From assembly GCF_003417535.1 (NCBI RefSeq), contig NZ_QVLS01000001.1, forward strand, positions 558,001 to 622,000: a stretch of 64,000 nucleotides of DNA, written 5' to 3'. The DNA is from Hydrogenophaga borbori. Its GTDB lineage: Bacteria > Pseudomonadota > Gammaproteobacteria > Burkholderiales > Burkholderiaceae_C. The notes beneath the pieces were generated by a model. It searched no databases and was not told where the DNA came from. It saw nothing but the letters and a program-made list of their open reading frames with translations. Position 1 is the stretch's first letter. Every line of letters starts with the position of its first letter. The position numbers and the translations under genes were made by a program. Below, piece by piece: positions 14,040 through 21,954 of the stretch.

Positions 14040-15238
14040 GCGATCAGCCGGTCCACGTTGACGATGACCTTCACCTCGCCCGGCGGCAGGCTGGCGGCCA
14101 CCGCCCAGGCCGGATCGGCCGTGTCGCGCAGCACGGGCTCGCCCAGCGGCAGGCCCTGGCGGCCCACCAGCGCGGCCACGCGGGGTTCGTTGGCCTTCTC
14201 GCCCCGGCGCACCACCACGCCCAGCTCGCCGCTGGCCAGCCGCACGTAGCTGCCGGGCGGGTAGAAGCCCACGCTCTTGACGAACAGCGCGCCCAACTGG
14301 TCGGGTGCGCGGTGGCCGCCCATGTACAGCTCGCGCGCCACCTGCTGCGACAGCAGCGCGCCGCGGCTTTTGCGCGGGCTGATGCAGGCCACGTACACGT
14401 CGGCCATCTGCAGCAGGCGGTGGGTGATGCGGTCGACCCGCTCGCCCTTGGGGTAGCCCGTGCCATCGGGTTTCTCGTGGTGCTGCGCCACCAGGCGGAT
14501 CCATTCGGCGTCCAGCACGCCCAGCTGGCGCAGCAGGGCCACGCTTTGCTGGGGGTGTTCACGCACCACCTTGCGCTGGGCCGAGCTGAGCGGCCCCGGT
14601 TGGCGAGCCATTTCGTCGTGCTCGCGGGTCATGCCGAGGTTCATGGTCAGCGCGGCCAGCACCAGGGCGCGCCGCTGCTTTTCGTCCAGCCCGGCCAGGG
14701 GCGCGACCAGGGCGCACAGGCCGGCGGCCAGCAGCGCGTGCGTGGCGCTGTAGGACACGCGCGTGTCAAAGAGCAGCTGCACCAGCACCAGCAGGCTGTT
14801 GTCGGCCTGGTCGTGCCAGAGCTGCTCGCCCTGCGACTGCACGCGCAGCACACGTTCGAGGAATTGGTGCGCGCTGGCCCCCTGGTGCAGCAGCGCCGCC
14901 AGGGTGGCGTGCAGCTCGGCCCAGGCCTCGGGCACCGACACGCCAGCGTCGCGCGCCGCCACCTCGGCCGGCGAGGCCGACAGCGCCCTCAGCCCGGCGA
15001 TACGATTGAGCGCCTGGTTGTCCCGCACCATGCGGTCGAGCGAGGCGGTGTAGCCGTAGTTCAGCGCCTGCCAGTCGCTGGCCAGCACCACCGGCGCGTG
15101 CAGCAGCAACACGCCACGGTGTTGCTCCGAGGTGATGGTCTCGCCCTTGCGCAGCAGCAGAACGCCCTTGGCGTCCCAGATGTTGACCGGAACGGGTTCG
15201 TGCAAGGCAAAGGAATCCAGGGGCAGCGGCCGGTACAT
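14030..15238 (-). CDS. HD-GYP-related signalling protein with a degenerate HD site
   Basis: 402 residues. The C-terminal half has the GYP signature HHEKPDGTGYPKG and downstream QMADVYVACISPRKSR, as in c-di-GMP phosphodiesterases of the HD-GYP family. The metal-binding HD motif usually seen as H-D-[IL]-G is replaced by T-M-N-L-G-M (in LAALTMNLGMTREHDE), so hydrolysis is doubtful. The N-terminal 150 residues are family-specific, with no membrane segment. It may bind c-di-GMP or act as a scaffold. It is followed by a short C-terminal beta-rich segment (SGELGVVVRRGEKANEPRV). Confidence 0.8.
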   Translation of the reverse strand: MYRPLPLDSFALHEPVPVNIWDAKGVLLLRKGETITSEQHRGVLLLHAPVVLASDWQALNYGYTASLDRMVRDNQALNRIAGLRALSASPAEVAARDAGVSVPEAWAELHATLAALLHQGASAHQFLERVLRVQSQGEQLWHDQADNSLLVLVQLLFDTRVSYSATHALLAAGLCALVAPLAGLDEKQRRALVLAALTMNLGMTREHDEMARQPGPLSSAQRKVVREHPQQSVALLRQLGVLDAEWIRLVAQHHEKPDGTGYPKGERVDRITHRLLQMADVYVACISPRKSRGALLSQQVARELYMGGHRAPDQLGALFVKSVGFYPPGSYVRLASGELGVVVRRGEKANEPRVAALVGRQGLPLGEPVLRDTADPAWAVAASLPPGEVKVIVNVDRLIARG

Positions 15239-15384
15239 AGCCCGCGACTCTAGGCCGGGACCCCCTCGGCCAATCGGTCGAAAACCGGCGGAAAACGGGT
15301 GCAGAACGGTCCCTGGCGAGGCGGTTCTGAACACCCGGTTCCCCTGCCCCCTGCCCCATGCCGGCAGGTCTCGCGCCCTGCGCC

Positions 15385-16737
15385 TCAAGCCTGCGCCGGC
15401 AGTGTGACGCGCACCTCCAGCCCCGGGTGGGCGTTGCGGATTTCGCAGCGCCCACCATGCGCCTGCGCCACCAGCCGGCACAGGTAGAGCCCCAGCCCCA
15501 CCCCACCCGCGTGCCGGGTGCGGGCGCTGTCCGGGCGGTAGAAGGCCTGGGCCAGGTGCGCGATCTGGTCTTCGGGCACGCCCGGGCCATGGTCGCGCAC
15601 CACGAAGCGCAGCCCCCCACCGTCCACGCGCTCCACGCGCTCCACGCGCAACTCCGGCGGCGTGGCCGCCTCCGCGCCGTGGCGCAGCGCGTTGTCGAGC
15701 AGGTTGCGCAGCAGCAGGCGAACCCGCACGCGGTCCAGCAAGACCAGGGGCAAGCCCTCGTCCAGGCGCAGGCCGATGCGCCGCACCTCGGGCCGCGTCG
15801 CCGCCAGTTCGGCGATCACCTCGCGCGCCAGCGTGGCCGGCTCGGTGGGCTCCCGGTTGAGGGCCGCGTGGCGGCCCGCCAGGCGCTCGCTTTCCAGCAG
15901 GTCGCTGATGAGGCGCGCCATCTCGCCCAGGTCGCGCAGCAGGGCCTCGCGCTGCGGGTTGACCTCGGGCGATTCGGGCAGCAGCTCGGTGTTCAGGCGC
16001 GCGCGCGTGAGCGGGCTGCGCAGCTCGTGGCTGATGGCCAGCAGCAGCGCGCGCTGGGCCTGCAGCATCTGCTCGATGTCCTGGCCCATGGTGTTCACCG
16101 TCTGCGCGAGCTGGCCCAGCTCGTCGCAGCGGCGCGCGGGCACGGCGATGGGCTGCGAGAAATCGCCCGCGCCGAACCGCATGGCCCCGGCGCGGATGGC
16201 GTCGAGCGGACTCAGCAGGCGGCGCACGTACCAGAAGGCCAGCCCGGTGACCACCAGCAGGGCCGCCAGCGCGAAAACGAAGAGGCGCGGGCGGCGTTCG
16301 ATGGCGGTGTCGTTCAGGCCGAACTCGATCACGTGCCCGTCGGCCGTGCGGCGCTGCACCAGGGCGCGCCAGTTCTCGTCGTCGTTCCAGTCGTCGGCGC
16401 CGCTGTCCTTGCGCCAGTGCGGGCGCGGCAGTGCCGGGTGCGAGCGCCACTGCACGACCGGCCCGGTGATGTCGATGGTGACGATGGGCAGGCGCTCCAC
16501 CAGCGCACGGGCCTTCTCGACATCGGGCCGGCCCTGGGGCGCCACGTCGTTCGCCAGCCGCGTCACGTAGTCCATCAGCAGCGGGCGCCCGGCCTCCTTC
16601 CAGCCCAGGGTGAAGGCCTTCTGCGCGCCACCGATGAAGATGAAAGCCACCAGGAAGGCCAGCAGCAGGAACACGCCCAGCAGGCGCAGCTTGAGCGAAT
16701 GCCGCCAGCGCGGACGGTGGTCGGCGGCCGGCTTCAT
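15385..16737 (-). CDS. Sensor histidine kinase, CpxA-like
   Basis: 450 residues. TM1 is at about 15-38 and TM2 at about 150-170, bracketing a roughly 110-residue periplasmic sensor. HAMP follows (RRLLSPLDAIRAGAMRFGAGDFSQPI), then HisKA with the phosphorylated His237 in AISHELRSPLTRARL. The ATPase domain has NLLDNALRHG (N box), DHGPGVP (G1) and GVGLGLYLCR (G2). Its start overlaps the response-regulator stop as ATGA. A Spy-like lipoprotein gene upstream in the same run suggests envelope-stress sensing similar to CpxA. A short tandem 9-bp repeat encodes RVERVERV before the G1 box. Confidence 0.9.
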   Translation of the reverse strand: MKPAADHRPRWRHSLKLRLLGVFLLLAFLVAFIFIGGAQKAFTLGWKEAGRPLLMDYVTRLANDVAPQGRPDVEKARALVERLPIVTIDITGPVVQWRSHPALPRPHWRKDSGADDWNDDENWRALVQRRTADGHVIEFGLNDTAIERRPRLFVFALAALLVVTGLAFWYVRRLLSPLDAIRAGAMRFGAGDFSQPIAVPARRCDELGQLAQTVNTMGQDIEQMLQAQRALLLAISHELRSPLTRARLNTELLPESPEVNPQREALLRDLGEMARLISDLLESERLAGRHAALNREPTEPATLAREVIAELAATRPEVRRIGLRLDEGLPLVLLDRVRVRLLLRNLLDNALRHGAEAATPPELRVERVERVDGGGLRFVVRDHGPGVPEDQIAHLAQAFYRPDSARTRHAGGVGLGLYLCRLVAQAHGGRCEIRNAHPGLEVRVTLPAQA

Positions 16738-17426
16738 GGGCGCGGTGCCGGTGCGCGCCGCAGCGCGAGCGAGTAACCCGCGTTGCGCAGGGTCTTGATG
16801 CAGTCCAGTGGCTCCAGCTTCTTGCGCAGGCGGCTCACCACGATGTCCACCGCGCGCGTGAGCAGCTCGGCCTCGTGCCCGCGCAGGTGGTTGAGGATGT
16901 CGTCGCGGCTGAGCACGCGCCCGGCCTCGCGCGCCAGCAGGTGCAGCAGCTCGAATTCGGTGCCCGTGAGGTCCACCGCCTCGCCCTGGCGCAGCACCTG
17001 GCGCCGCGCGGGGTCGATGCTCAGGCCCTCGAAGGCCAGCACGTCGGACGCGGCCGCCGCCACCGTCGGCCGGCGGCGCAGCACGGTCTGCACACGGGCC
17101 ACCAGCTCGCGCGGCTCGAAGGGTTTGGGCAAATAGTCATCGGCGCCCAACTCCAGGCCGACCACGCGGTCCATCACGTCGCCGCGCGCGGTGAGCATGA
17201 CGATGGGGATGTCGCTGTCCTTGCGGATGGTGCGGCAGAGCTCGAAGCCGTCCATCTCGGGCAGCATCACGTCCAGGATGGCGGCGTCGAAGCCGCCCCG
17301 GCGCAGATGCTCCAGGCCCTCGCTGGGCGTGTGCGCATGCACCAGCGCCAGATCGAACCGCTGGAAGTAGCTCGCCAGGGGGGGGCCGAGCTGGGTGTCG
17401 TCGTCGATCAGCAGGATGCGGGGCAT
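16734..17426 (-). CDS. OmpR/PhoB-type response regulator, CpxR-like
   Basis: 230 residues. The receiver domain has the acidic pair in LLIDDDTQ, phospho-acceptor Asp52 in ILDVMLPEMDG and the Lys in KPFEPREL. The stretch MLTARGDVMDRVVGLELGADDYLPKPF is close to CpxR/RstA. The C-terminal winged helix contains LTGTEFELLHLLAREAGRVLSRDDIL and ends in KTLRNAGYSLAL. It is partner to the downstream kinase. ATG 17426 starts directly at the receiver; the longer frame to 17519 adds non-conserved sequence. Confidence 0.92.
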   Translation of the reverse strand: MPRILLIDDDTQLGPPLASYFQRFDLALVHAHTPSEGLEHLRRGGFDAAILDVMLPEMDGFELCRTIRKDSDIPIVMLTARGDVMDRVVGLELGADDYLPKPFEPRELVARVQTVLRRRPTVAAAASDVLAFEGLSIDPARRQVLRQGEAVDLTGTEFELLHLLAREAGRVLSRDDILNHLRGHEAELLTRAVDIVVSRLRKKLEPLDCIKTLRNAGYSLALRRAPAPRP

Positions 17427-17436
17427 TCGCGCATTC

Positions 17437-17739
17437 TCACACCGCCCACGCGGCCCGCAGGGCGCGGTGGCGCAGGATGAGCCGGCGCACGCGCCGCTGC
17501 GCGGGCACATCGAGCGCATCGAAGCGCTCGGCCGCGCCCATGAGCGCGGGCAGCACCGGCACGGCCTGCTGCGGCGCGCGCCGCGACAGGCGCGACCACA
17601 GCCACATCGCGTGCTCGCGGTCGAAGCGCGGGCCCCAGACCAGGGCCAGCACCTCGTCGTGCGGGTCGTTCACATCCGCCAGCAGCACGGGGCCGTGCTC
17701 GCGCAGCGGGTGGGCGATGGCTTGCAGCGCGGGCGACAT
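17437..17739 (-). CDS. Hypothetical protein between Spy-like and response-regulator genes
   Basis: 100 residues, no signal peptide or membrane segment, rich in Leu and Arg (LRAAWAV at the end). I recognise no family. An alternative GTG start at 17751 directly follows the Spy-like stop as TGAGTG. Tight spacing on both sides puts it in the same operon as the two-component system. Because it sits between a periplasmic sensor lipoprotein and its regulator, an accessory role is possible but unproven. Confidence 0.55.
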   Translation of the reverse strand: MSPALQAIAHPLREHGPVLLADVNDPHDEVLALVWGPRFDREHAMWLWSRLSRRAPQQAVPVLPALMGAAERFDALDVPAQRRVRRLILRHRALRAAWAV

Positions 17740-17751
17740 GGCGCGCCCCAC

Positions 17752-18222
17752 TCAGCCGCGGTGGAACCAGCCGCGGCGCTTCTCGAGGAACTCGCGCACC
17801 TCGGCCTGCTGGGTGGGGTTCAGGCTGTCGTAGAAATCGGCCAGGGCCGTGATGACCTCGGGCGTGGTGAGCTGCAGCGCGCGGGTCTTTTCGTCGAGCA
17901 GGTGCAGGGCGCGGGCGCGGTCGAACTTCTCGCCGGCCACCAGGGCCTTCATCTCGGCGCGCGGGCTGGGGGTCTGGCCGATCATGGCGCTGCGCTGCGC
18001 GATCAGCTTGTCGGCCAGCAGCTCCAGCTTCTGGCGCTGTTCGGCCGTGAGGTCGAGCTTGCGGGTCACGCGATCGACCGCCTTGCCGCGCCACTCGGCC
18101 ACGCGCTCGGCCGAGGCCGGGCCCTCGGCCTGGTGGGCGCGGTGGCCGCAGGCCGCCAGGCCGCCCGCGAGCACGGTGACGCTGGTGAGGCCGATGAGGG
18201 TTCGCTTGATCCAGGGTTTCAT
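17752..18222 (-). CDS. Spy/CpxP-like periplasmic protein, apparently a lipoprotein
   Basis: 156 residues, AAGGA 6 nt before the ATG. The N-terminal signal SVTVLAGGLAAC ends in a lipobox-like LAAC, so Cys30 is probably acylated. The body is helical with two Spy/CpxP-type L-T-x-x-Q repeats (LTAEQRQKLELL and LNPTQQAEVREFL). CpxP/Spy proteins bind misfolded periplasmic proteins and restrain the CpxA sensor. Here the gene is the first of a run encoding a CpxRA-like pair. Classical Spy and CpxP are soluble, so the lipobox is a difference worth noting. Confidence 0.82.
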   Translation of the reverse strand: MKPWIKRTLIGLTSVTVLAGGLAACGHRAHQAEGPASAERVAEWRGKAVDRVTRKLDLTAEQRQKLELLADKLIAQRSAMIGQTPSPRAEMKALVAGEKFDRARALHLLDEKTRALQLTTPEVITALADFYDSLNPTQQAEVREFLEKRRGWFHRG

Positions 18223-18369
18223 GACGGGTCCTTTCATGGGACGGGGTGGAACGTGGCCGCCATGGTGCGCGGCGCGCGCCGACACCGGGTCTCGTGGCGG
18301 TATCGCTTCTTGTCGTTTTGTTTCGGCGGAGAATGGTCCGTCGCCGCGTCCCGCCAGGAAGGACCCTTC

Positions 18370-18801
18370 ATGCCTCGTTTCGCCGCCCTGCTCTGCCTGG
18401 GGCTGTTCGCCCACTCGGCCGGTGCCACCGCACCCGCGGCGAAGCCGCCCCACGACCTGCCGGCCGACTGCGCCCGGGCCGAAACGCAGCGCCAACTCAC
18501 CGCCTGCGCCTACCAGGACTTCGAACACGCGCAGGCGGCCCACGCGGCGGTGCTGCGCGAGCTGTCCGCGCGCCTCGACCCCGCCAGGCGCACCCTGCTG
18601 CGCACCGCCCAGAAAGACTGGCTGACCTACCGCACCGCGACCTGCGGGTTCGAGGCCAGCGCGGTGCGCGGCGGCAGCGCCGAACCCATGGTGCGCCTGC
18701 ACTGCCAGACGCGGCTGACCCGCGAGCGCACCCAGGAATTGCGCCGCCAGCTCAACTGCCCCGAAGGCGACCTGGGCTGCCTGCGCCCGGTGCGCCCTTG
18801 A
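18370..18801 (+). CDS. Secreted LprI-like (DUF1311) protein
   Basis: 143 residues after a strong AGGAAGGA ribosome-binding site. The signal peptide is about residues 1-20 (FAALLCLGLFAHSAGATA). The mature part carries DCARAETQRQLTACAYQDFEHA and later RTAQKDWLTYRTATCGFEA, the Cys-spaced pattern of the LprI lysozyme-inhibitor-like family. Two further Cys near the end (NCPEGDLGC) may form another disulfide. It is divergent from the Spy-like gene, so both may share envelope-stress control. Confidence 0.78.
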   Translation: MPRFAALLCLGLFAHSAGATAPAAKPPHDLPADCARAETQRQLTACAYQDFEHAQAAHAAVLRELSARLDPARRTLLRTAQKDWLTYRTATCGFEASAVRGGSAEPMVRLHCQTRLTRERTQELRRQLNCPEGDLGCLRPVRP

Positions 18802-19071
18802 GGCGGCCCGACGGCATGCGCATCCTGCTTGTCCTGGACCACCGCCAACGGTGCCGCCGACGCCGCCCACGACCGCTCGCTGCTGGGCGCGGTGACATCC
18901 ACCCCGATCGGCCGCGACCTGCTGCTGATCGTTCGGGCCACCGGCCTGCTCAGCGTGTCCATCGCCTGGGCCATGTTCCCCTGTCGCGCTTTCGCCAGGC
19001 GGTCGAGGCGCGGCCGGCGGACAGCCCGCCGGCCCACCCACACCAGGACCGGCCGCGGTAGCGGCGGCCGC
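18802..19071. other. 270-bp gap without a convincing gene
   Basis: No open frame here has a ribosome-binding site or recognisable product. One plus-strand frame from 18829 reads LLGAVTSTPIGRDLLLIVRA and a short hydrophobic stretch before becoming arginine-rich. It could be a decayed remnant or chance. Confidence 0.4.
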
Positions 19072-19797
19072 TCAGGCTTGCCGGGTCAGCTCGGCAAAGC
19101 GGCGCAGCACCTGCGCCGCCTGGGGCGTGGGGCCCACCTCGTCCAGGCGCCGCTCCACCTCCTCGCCCAGCTCGCCCTTCAGGCGCTCCAGGTAGCCGCG
19201 CATGGCCGTCGCCGAGAACTCCGGGTGGAACTGCACGCCCCAGGCGCGCCGCCCCACGCGGAAGGCCTGGTGGGATTCGATGTCGCTGCGCGCCAGCGGC
19301 ACCGCGCCCGCCGGCAGGCGCCGCACCGACTGGTAGTGGATGAGTTGCGCGGGGAAGCGGGCCGGCAAGGCCCCCAGCAGGGCATCGTCGCCGGCCTCGG
19401 GGCCCAGCCGCACCTCGCGCGTGCCCACCTCCGGCCCCTCGGGCAAGCGGTCCACCTCGCCGCCCAGGGCGTGCGCCAACAGCTGGTGGCCGAAGCAGAT
19501 GCCCAGCACCGGCAGCTCCGCCGCCACGCAGTCCTTGAGCCAGCGCGCCAGGTGCTCGCTCCAGGGCGCGCGGTCGCTGACCATGGCGTGCGAGCCGCTC
19601 ACCACCACCCCGCCGAGCGTGCGCGGGTCCGGGTAGTCCGGCGCCTCGCGCGCGTCGGCGTGGCGCAGCGTCACGCCATCGCCCAGGCCGCGCGCGATCC
19701 AGTCGGGGAAATCGCCTTCGGCGCGGCTCAGCTCGTCGAAGGTCTGGCCGGCGGCCACCACCAGGATGGGACGCCCGGCGCCCGGGGTGGCGCTCAC
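19072..19797 (-). CDS. Class I glutamine amidotransferase, GMP synthase-like
   Basis: 241 residues from a GTG start overlapping the aldo/keto reductase stop as GTGA. The catalytic triad is visible: Cys in LGICFGHQLLAHALGG, and His and Glu in WGVQFHPEFSA. Stand-alone domains of this type hydrolyse glutamine or gamma-glutamyl compounds (PuuD/GuaA-like). No synthetase domain is attached. Translational coupling to an aldo/keto reductase suggests a shared catabolic or detoxification role, but the substrate is unknown. Confidence 0.85.
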   Translation of the reverse strand: MSATPGAGRPILVVAAGQTFDELSRAEGDFPDWIARGLGDGVTLRHADAREAPDYPDPRTLGGVVVSGSHAMVSDRAPWSEHLARWLKDCVAAELPVLGICFGHQLLAHALGGEVDRLPEGPEVGTREVRLGPEAGDDALLGALPARFPAQLIHYQSVRRLPAGAVPLARSDIESHQAFRVGRRAWGVQFHPEFSATAMRGYLERLKGELGEEVERRLDEVGPTPQAAQVLRRFAELTRQA

Positions 19798-20801
19798 GCG
19801 AACACCTCGGTGTCCACCTCGCGGTTGGACTGCTCGCTGTAGCGGTTGCCGCTCACGGTGTGCTGGTTGATCAGCGCCTCCAGGCGCTGCATCACGTCGG
19901 CGCTCAGGCGCACGCCGTCGGCGCGGTTGTTCTCCAGCAGGTGGTCCACATGGCCCGTGCCCGGCAGCGGCAGGATGTGCGGCGCCTTGTGCAGCAGCCA
20001 GGCGATGGACAGCTGCGCGGGCGTGCAGCCCACCTCGGCCGCGAGGGCTCGGTAGGCCGGCAGCAGGCGCTGGTTGGCGGCCCAGTGCGCGGGCGTGAAA
20101 CGCGGCATGGCGCGGCGGATGTCCTTGGCGTCGAACGCCTGCGGGTCGAGGTCGATCGCCAGGAAGCCGCGCGCCGTCGGGCTGAAGGCGACGAAGGCCG
20201 CGCCGATCTCGCGGCAGGCATCGAGCACCGCGATCTCGGGGTTGCGCGTCCACAGCGAGTACTCGGTCTGCACCGCGCTGATGGGGTACTCGGCGTGCGC
20301 CTTTCGCAGGGTGGCGGCCGAGACCTCGGACAGGCCGACCGCGCGGATCTTGCCCGCGCGCACCAGGTCGCCCAGCGCGCCCACGCTCTCCTCCACCGGC
20401 ACCTGCTTGTCCCAGCGGTGCAGGTAGTACAGGTCGATCACCTCGGTGCGCAGGCGGCGCAGCGAGGCCTCGCAGGTGGCGCGCAGGGTCTCGGGCCGGC
20501 CGTCGATCACACGCACCAGCTGGCCGTCGCCCTTCAGGTCCACGCCCTGCATGCCGCACTTGCTGGCCAGGGTGAAGCGGTGGCGGTGCGGGGCCAGCAC
20601 CTTGCCGATGAGGGTTTCGCTGGCGCCGAAGCCGTAGAGCGCGGCGGTGTCGAAGTGCGTCACGCCGTCGTCGAGCGCGGCCAGCAGCAGGCGCTCGGCC
20701 TGCGCCTCGGGCACGGGCGGACCGTAGGCGTGGCAGATGTTCATGCAGCCCAGGCCGATGGCCGAGACGGTGAAGGGTCCAAGTGGTCGTTGCTGCGGCA
20801 T
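19794..20801 (-). CDS. Aldo/keto reductase
   Basis: 335 residues forming a complete AKR barrel. The catalytic tetrad is present: Asp in HFDTAALYG, Tyr in the same motif, Lys in ASKCGMQG and His in YYLHRWDK. The NADPH-binding C-terminal region includes ILPLPGTGHVDHLLENN. It resembles the YajO/AKR13-type general aldehyde reductases. It is co-transcribed with the amidotransferase downstream. The substrate is not predictable. Confidence 0.9.
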   Translation of the reverse strand: MPQQRPLGPFTVSAIGLGCMNICHAYGPPVPEAQAERLLLAALDDGVTHFDTAALYGFGASETLIGKVLAPHRHRFTLASKCGMQGVDLKGDGQLVRVIDGRPETLRATCEASLRRLRTEVIDLYYLHRWDKQVPVEESVGALGDLVRAGKIRAVGLSEVSAATLRKAHAEYPISAVQTEYSLWTRNPEIAVLDACREIGAAFVAFSPTARGFLAIDLDPQAFDAKDIRRAMPRFTPAHWAANQRLLPAYRALAAEVGCTPAQLSIAWLLHKAPHILPLPGTGHVDHLLENNRADGVRLSADVMQRLEALINQHTVSGNRYSEQSNREVDTEVFA

Positions 20802-20865
20802 GGCGGGTTCAGGTCGGGAAAAAGGGAATGGAAGCGGGCGCGTGCCCGGGCACTGCGGCCTCAGG

Positions 20866-21804
20866 CTACCAGCTCGTGTCGTAGGCGATGTAACGCTCGA
20901 TGTATTCGTAGAAGGTCCACTGCTGCGTCGCCCACTGGTAGGTGCGGTCGGGTGGGCAATAGCTCAGCTTCAGGGCGTCGGCCACCAGCGGGTGGACAGG
21001 CATCTGCACGCCGCCCATGCCCTCGAAGTCCATGGCCGCGTCCAGGCACAGCTCGGCGCGCTGCGCCTGGCCGCCGATCACGCGGCGGGCCTGATCGGCG
21101 ACGCGGCGCGCCAGCTCGCGCATCGCGGCGGCCGACATGTGGCCGCGCGTCCAGAACATGTGCTGGTCGCGGAAGTTCGCGACCACGTGGTCGGCGATGC
21201 GCACGTCGCAGTGGCCGTCGAACAGGCGCATCAGGTCCAGGTCGTCCTCCAGGCGGCGCTGCAGGTCGGGCATCCTGCGCGCGGACAGGTCCATGTAGGC
21301 GGCCACGGCGATCGGACCGCTCAGACCGGTTTCGGCGATTTCGAGCGCCACCAGGTCACCCGTCGGGTAGCGCTTCCAGGTCGGATAGGCCGGGTCGTGG
21401 CGCTCGCGCGGTTCGGCGCACTCGAAGGGCCACAGGCAGTTCAGCAGGTAGCTCGGGAAGGTGATGACCGGACAGCCCGGGGGCAGGCGCGCCTCGATCG
21501 CCTGCAAGGCCGGGTTGCCGGGCGCCATCTCGTGCTGGCGCAGCAGCAGCGCCACGTTGTGCAGGTCCTCGTCGGCCACCGGCAGCGCCTGGGCATCACC
21601 CGGCTGCGCGTGGTTGAGGGCCGCCACGAAGCGGTAGTCGTCGTTCAGGTCGTCCAGGGCGCTGAGCATGCGCGCCAGGTACGGGGTCTGGCAGTTGCCA
21701 TACACCAACACCGTGCGGGCCTTCGGGCCCTGGGCGCCAAAGCGGAAATCGAGCGGGTGCCGGGGCGCCGGCGGCGCCACGGGAAGAGAGGGAATCGCGG
21801 CCAT
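20866..21804 (-). CDS. WcbI-like polysaccharide biosynthesis protein
   Basis: 312 residues, soluble. The diagnostic segment is VLVYGNCQTPYLARML near residue 35, the G-N-C-Q motif of the WcbI family. WcbI was described for a Burkholderia capsule enzyme with an acyl-CoA/CoA-binding fold. It lies divergent to a run of outer-membrane and glycosyltransferase genes, so a role in acyl modification of a surface glycan is plausible. Start ATG 21804 is without a strong ribosome-binding site. Confidence 0.75.
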   Translation of the reverse strand: MAAIPSLPVAPPAPRHPLDFRFGAQGPKARTVLVYGNCQTPYLARMLSALDDLNDDYRFVAALNHAQPGDAQALPVADEDLHNVALLLRQHEMAPGNPALQAIEARLPPGCPVITFPSYLLNCLWPFECAEPRERHDPAYPTWKRYPTGDLVALEIAETGLSGPIAVAAYMDLSARRMPDLQRRLEDDLDLMRLFDGHCDVRIADHVVANFRDQHMFWTRGHMSAAAMRELARRVADQARRVIGGQAQRAELCLDAAMDFEGMGGVQMPVHPLVADALKLSYCPPDRTYQWATQQWTFYEYIERYIAYDTSW

Positions 21805-21954
21805 CAGAAGACGCTGGGCGTCGGTCGAAACACAGTCGGCCCGAGGACCGCAGGGCCCTCCGGGTACGGGCCGAGAATGATAAGCGTGCTTGCAAATATG
21901 TAACAATCGCCCGCGACCTTTCAGCCAGCCCCAGCCATCCAGGAGGAATCCCAA

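Noticed and set aside
15620..15652. Short 9-bp tandem repeat inside the histidine kinase
   Set aside because: Only two to three units encoding RVERVERV; it keeps the frame and looks like simple slippage, not a repeat array.
18829..19071. Plus-strand frame with a hydrophobic stretch (LLLIVRATGLLSVSIAWAMF)
   Set aside because: No ribosome-binding site or family; it becomes arginine-rich and runs antisense into the amidotransferase gene.
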